Under the pieces are notes generated by a model, which ran no database searches, was not told the DNA's origin, and saw nothing but the letters and a program-made list of their open reading frames with translations. A stretch of 64,000 nucleotides of DNA from Owenia fusiformis. Its lineage: Eukaryota; Annelida; Polychaeta; Sabellida; Oweniidae. Shown piece by piece: positions 61,737 to 64,000 of this stretch (the stretch's first letter is position 1; each line of letters begins with the position of its first letter). A program made the position numbers and the translations under genes. The stretch is from contig CAIIXF020000009.1 of assembly GCA_903813345.2 (NCBI GenBank), positions 28,246,740-28,310,739 on the forward strand. Reading direction: 5' to 3'.

Positions 61737-62012
61737 GGTACGAAAAATTTCCAATGAACATGCGTGACACATACGGGATTCGCGTGACAAATCCGAACAA
61801 ATTGCGTTCGGTTTTTTCCGGCGTTCGTATTTTTACCGTATCGTAAACATATTTCGAAAAAATTTCTACAGAAATATTTTTGCGTGACAATTACCAGGTA
61901 AAATGCGTATTTTGCGTGACATTTTCTGTCACGCAAAAAAAACTGGCGTGACTTCAAATTCTTCAGCAAATGCGTGACAAATACGCAAATTGCGGGACAG
62001 TTGACAGGCCTG
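61507..62012. mobile_element. hAT5-like MITE with poly-G tract
   Basis: CAGGGCTGTCAACTTGGGAC at the left and (reversed) CAGGCCTGTCAACTGTCCCG at the right are flanked by CAGTGT on both sides (61501-61506, 62013-62018). Inside are TTTGAACACCTTTGGCC repeats, a G run of about 50 (61695-61736) and GCGTGACAAAT repeats. The poly-Pro frames across the G run are not genes. Confidence 0.7.
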
Positions 62013-62387
62013 CAGTGTCAATGGGTCAAATATATATCAGATAAGAAACAAGGCCCAGAGACTATGTTTAATTTAGTTGAACCATAGATGTATGTTTATA
62101 TACGTCCATGGTTGAACTAATCAGATTCTCAATTTGTAAGTGAACATGTATAGTAGGCCAACATGGTGGCATAAAGCACCACAATTGGATATAAACAAAC
62201 AAACAGACAAACATGTTTGATCGCATTCATCATCATCATTTGGATACACGATTGATCAATTTTACTGATCATTATATCGCGGGTTAGTACGAGAAAGTTA
62301 AAACATGAACATCAACACAAGTTCATGAGCTAAAAACAGTGTTAGGTAGTAAAAAGCTAAAACAATAGGTTAAAAGACAGTATAAGA

Positions 62388-63842
62388 TTAAGGCATGGGT
62401 GTAAGGTAGTGAGCCCTTAGACTAGTCTTGAACTGGTCTAAGCTCTCTGCCAATACAATGCTGTCAGGTAGTATATTCCACTCAGGTATGGTGCGTGGGA
62501 AAAAGGAATGGAGCATTGCATCCTTCCTGCAACTGTACCTCTGGAAGCTCTCACTATTTGAAGTCCTTGATCTGCGCTGGAGAGGCATGAGGTATGTGTC
62601 TGGTTGGATTGCAACAAGTTGTTGTTTGATCTTATACATCATCGTCAACCGTTGTTGCTGTCTCCTCGTTTCAAGTGGTGTCCATTGTAGTGTATTCAGC
62701 ATTGTTGTCACTGAGCTGTAACGGCTGTAGTCATTCATCACATAGCGTGCAGCTCTTCGTTGGACCATTTCTAGTGCAGCTATGTGGGTTTGGGTGTGTG
62801 GATCCCATACAGCAGCAGCATACTCCAGTCTTGGTCTTACTAGAGTAAAGTAAGCCATCTGCTTTGTGTGGCGAGGGGCCTTCCACAGGTGTCTTCTCAG
62901 CATGCCAAGAAGTTGGTTGCTCTTGGATATAGACTTGTCTATGTGCTGGTTCCATTTGAGGTTGTCTTGTAAGGTAACACCAAGGTAGCTAGCAGATGGT
63001 ATATGCTCCAAGGTGTGTCCACTCATTTCATACTTGTAGATTTTGGGATTCAACTTGGCAGACAATGCAGTACATTTGTCAGGATGAAACTTCATCAGCC
63101 AAGTTTTCTCCCATTCTACAGCTGCATTCAGATCTTCTTGCAGAAGAGTGGCATCTTGTGGTGTCTTAACTTCTCTGTAGATGATGCTGTCATCAGCGAA
63201 TAATCGGAGGGTTGTATGTTGTAGAGTATCTGGGAGGTCGTTAATATACAGCAGGAATAATATCGGTCCCAATACTGTTCCCTGTGGCACGCCAGATGTT
63301 ACCTGTCCGATTTCAGATGAAGCACCATCCACAATGACTTTCTGGGTTCTATCAGACAGAAAGTCAGAGATCCAGGCATTGGTTTGTCCTCTGATGCCAT
63401 AGTAGTCAAGCTTATAAGCAAGATGACGGTGAGAGACCTTATTAAAGGCTTTAGCAAAGTCCATTATGATAACGTCTATCTGCTTGTTGGCATCATTGGC
63501 TGAAACAAGATCATGATAGAACTCAATAAGCTGCGTCTCACATGACCTTTTCGACCTAAAACCGTGTTGTAGAGGATATAGTATTCCTTTGGTTTCAAGG
63601 AATGACATCATGTTGCTAGTGATGATGTGTTCTGTCAACTTGCAACAGATACAGGTCAGAGACACAGGTCGGTAGTTGGATGCCTTGTATCGCTCTCCCT
63701 TTTTGAAGACTGGCACGATGTTCGCAGCCTTCCAATCCTTTGGTACTTTGCCATGGTTTAAGGAGCGCTGAATGATGGTTGTTAAGGATGGAGATATCTC
63801 GTTAGCCAGGGTCTTCAGTACTCTACTCATTGAGATGCATCG
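62388..63842 (-). mobile_element. 5'-truncated LINE with open reverse transcriptase frame
   Basis: A 480-residue frame (62388-63830) encodes a non-LTR reverse transcriptase of the jockey/CR1 group. It shows SNYRPVSLT (residues 51-59), MDFAKAFN with the first catalytic Asp at 124, TSGVPQGTVLGP (178-189) and FADDS (211-215). The normal RT thumb and C-terminal region follow. The apurinic endonuclease and the start of the ORF are missing. The frame is open leftwards only to an in-frame stop at 63867, where similarity seems lost, so this is a typical 5' truncation. The RT part has no stops, suggesting a fairly recent insertion. The 3' region (62190-62387) ends in GATGATGATGAATG and (TTTG)n-like runs. 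It probably lies in the first intron of the MGRN1-like gene, on the same strand. Confidence 0.88.
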
Positions 63843-64000
63843 TATCGTATTTCTATACCACTTAGACTATCTAGTCATAGATGCACTTCATTGTTGTCTT
63901 AAGACGACAAGGAATTTACTATTTGCCTTGCTACTTTTGGTGATTTGACTTTGACTTGACTCTTGAGTGTTTTGAAAAATTTAGCCCAAAAATCATCAAA

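Noticed and set aside
61615-61969. Poly-proline frames
   Set aside because: They translate a G run of about 50 inside a MITE. No coding context.
62428-63402. Plus-strand frames over the LINE
   Set aside because: They are antisense shadows of the reverse transcriptase frame.

Overview
The window is eukaryotic nuclear DNA from an animal, most likely a marine invertebrate and perhaps a lophotrochozoan. It is AT-rich, has multi-exon genes with long introns, carries an ortholog of the animal E3 ligase MGRN1/RNF157, and is crowded with DNA-transposon debris. Some of that debris has the layout of bivalve 'pearl' elements: core tandem repeats, a tetranucleotide microsatellite and a hairpin end. The species cannot be fixed from the sequence alone.

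Two protein-coding genes are supported. (1) On the minus strand, an MGRN1/RNF157-type RING E3 ligase runs from an unseen first exon beyond about 60.4 kb down to a stop at 6853. Fourteen exons are visible, every junction keeps frame, and they give 663 codons plus stop. (2) On the plus strand, a seven-exon gene (35213-48380, 603 codons as modelled) of a family I do not recognise lies wholly inside a 34.9-kb intron of the first gene. Its product appears to be four divergent copies of one domain of about 70 residues. Two of the copies share an intron at the same place and phase.

Layout: 0.3-2.4 kb, tandem array with a piggyBac-like insertion; 3.3-4.2 kb, pearl-like ends; 6.9-7.0 kb, last MGRN1 exon; 7.2-14.4 kb, an inverted-repeat element filling the last intron; 14.5-18.7 kb, three more MGRN1 exons with a SINE, a pogo-like MITE and a hAT-like element between them; 19-35 kb, mostly transposons, including a 4.5-kb long-inverted-repeat element with a broken transposon gene and a head-to-head mariner; 35.2-48.4 kb, the nested gene; 48.7-50 kb, a 35-bp satellite; 53.6-60.4 kb, the ten upstream MGRN1 exons in view, including the RING exon; 61.5-63.9 kb, a hAT-like MITE and a 5'-truncated LINE.

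The RING ligase is expected to act in ubiquitination at endosomal membranes. No functional link between the two genes is visible beyond the nested arrangement. All exon limits were read by eye from splice sites and frame, without transcript data.
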